Shown one piece after another: positions 5,974 through 6,393 of a stretch of 6,393 nt of DNA (position 1 is its first letter; each line of letters starts with the position of its first letter). The stretch is taken from the NCBI GenBank assembly GCA_046705265.1, contig JBJKQL010000151.1, forward strand, positions 1 to 6,393, written 5' to 3'. Made by a program: the position numbers and the translations under genes. Source of the stretch: JAJYTL01 sp046705265 (GTDB lineage: Bacteria > Pseudomonadota > Alphaproteobacteria > Ferrovibrionales > Ferrovibrionaceae). The notes under the pieces were generated by a model. That model saw nothing but the letters and a program-made list of their open reading frames with translations, made no database searches and was not told the DNA's origin.

Positions 5974-6129
5974 TCACGCCGATGCGCTTTCGCCGTTCAT
6001 GGCACGTACGGCCCCCGACTCCGCCCGGAAGGTTGCCGAGGCGAGGGCTCCTTCCAGCGCCAGGCTGGGCCGCACCGGTTTGTGGCCCAGCTTCGAGGCA
6101 ACATTTTCGACCATGGCTAGTTTGTTCAA
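5974..6129 (-). CDS. Small hypothetical protein or 5' end of a decayed gene
   Basis: A TTG codon preceded by GGAGGT at five bases opens a 51-codon frame ending in TGA at 5974-5976. It begins with (M)NKLAMVENVASKLGHKPV and continues RPSLALEGALASATFRAES. The ribosome-binding site is among the best in the window, and an ATG six codons in is an alternative start. Shortly before its stop, another minus frame becomes protein-like (REAELLARAGCDARIVGERP), so the ORF may be the 5' half of a longer, frameshifted gene. It has no signal peptide or membrane segment and the family is unknown. Its nearness to an insertion sequence end would suit decay. Confidence 0.35.
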   Translation of the reverse strand: MNKLAMVENVASKLGHKPVRPSLALEGALASATFRAESGAVRAMNGESASA

Positions 6130-6216
6130 TAAACACCTCCAGGGTCAAGTCGCCGAAGGCCATTAGGGTCGAGCTTCGCTGCAATGATGGAGTGCTTCCC
6201 GGGAGGCAGACAGTTA

Positions 6217-6393
6217 CTAGTATTGAGACACATTAATTACGAAACATAGTGACGGCTAAGCTTGCAATCGGCGTCTTTTCGCGTAAACGTCCACTCGATG
6301 CCGCATCGAGCGGCGTTGCGTCTTCGCTGCCAGGCGGCCACCTCGCCGGTGAGGGTGGCCTGATCGGTAGCGCAACGGGCCAGGCATTGCCGG
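6217..6393. mobile_element. IS630-family insertion sequence, right-hand end only
   Basis: The transposase tail at 6237-6393 shows that an IS630-family element enters from the right. Elements of this family insert at TA and end within a few tens of bases of the transposase stop. A TA at 6215-6216 followed by CTAG, 20 bases beyond the stop codon, is therefore the best guess for the boundary. The other end lies outside the window, so the terminal inverted repeats and the TA duplication cannot be confirmed. Confidence 0.55.
6237..6393 (-). CDS. IS630 family transposase, C-terminal fragment
   Basis: The last 51 residues of a DDE transposase run off the right edge and end in TAA at 6237-6239. The segment starts RQCLARCATDQATLTGEVAA, followed by WQRRRNAARCGIEWTF and the end KLSRHYVS. 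This matches the usual IS630 ending (SRQCLDRR.., EVAAWE..RNA....DW.FT..DAR.KL.RLYP). In the family the third catalytic residue, a glutamate, lies just upstream of RQCL, so the catalytic domain is outside the window. The usual RLYP end has become SRHYVS, and cysteines replace common residues, so the copy may be diverged. Whether it is intact cannot be judged here. Confidence 0.82.
   Translation of the reverse strand, partial: RQCLARCATDQATLTGEVAAWQRRRNAARCGIEWTFTRKDADCKLSRHYVS

Overview
The window looks like accessory DNA from a Rhizobiales alphaproteobacterium, most like Bradyrhizobium or a relative. The clues are the oxalyl-CoA decarboxylase type, a PAS_5-family protein, an IS630 transposase tail and the high G+C. 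The assignment rests on protein resemblance only; no phylogenetic marker is present. Coding density is low: recognisable intact or edge-cut genes fill only about half of the 6.4 kb, and several stretches between them carry decayed coding sequence.

Left edge (1-720). The C-terminus of oxalyl-CoA decarboxylase (oxc) reads in on the + strand and ends at 218. Two hairpins follow (221-240 and 261-296); the second is long and its wobble pairs suit a + strand transcript. Between 401 and 720, on the minus strand, lies a frameshifted relic of biotin synthase (bioB). Downstream of it is the C-terminal tail of an unidentified protein.

Centre (818-4344). Three good minus-strand genes lie here: a ketopantoate reductase-family NADPH oxidoreductase (818-1840), a SCO1/SenC copper-chaperone lipoprotein (2588-3268) and a small secreted COG4315 protein with two Yx[FWY]xxD motifs (3946-4344). 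They are widely spaced (about 750 and 680 bases) and do not look like one operon. The COG4315 gene has a good ribosome-binding site and a likely terminator hairpin at 3839-3873. SCO1 and COG4315 are both envelope proteins, and SCO1 points to copper/cytochrome oxidase maturation or thiol redox work. A functional link between the two is inference.

Right part (4345-6393). A long stretch with a stop-interrupted minus-strand reading frame (4708-5181) is followed by a PAS_5-domain protein (5289-5798, TTG start with a clear GGAG). Next come a short ORF with a strong ribosome-binding site (5974-6129) and the C-terminus of an IS630-family transposase that runs off the right edge (6237-6393).

No tRNA, rRNA or CRISPR array was seen. 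I see no convincing undescribed system. The main interest is gene decay (bioB relic, interrupted ORF, IS end) around a few conserved envelope and redox genes, plus two well-formed RNA hairpins whose strand can be read from their wobble pairs.
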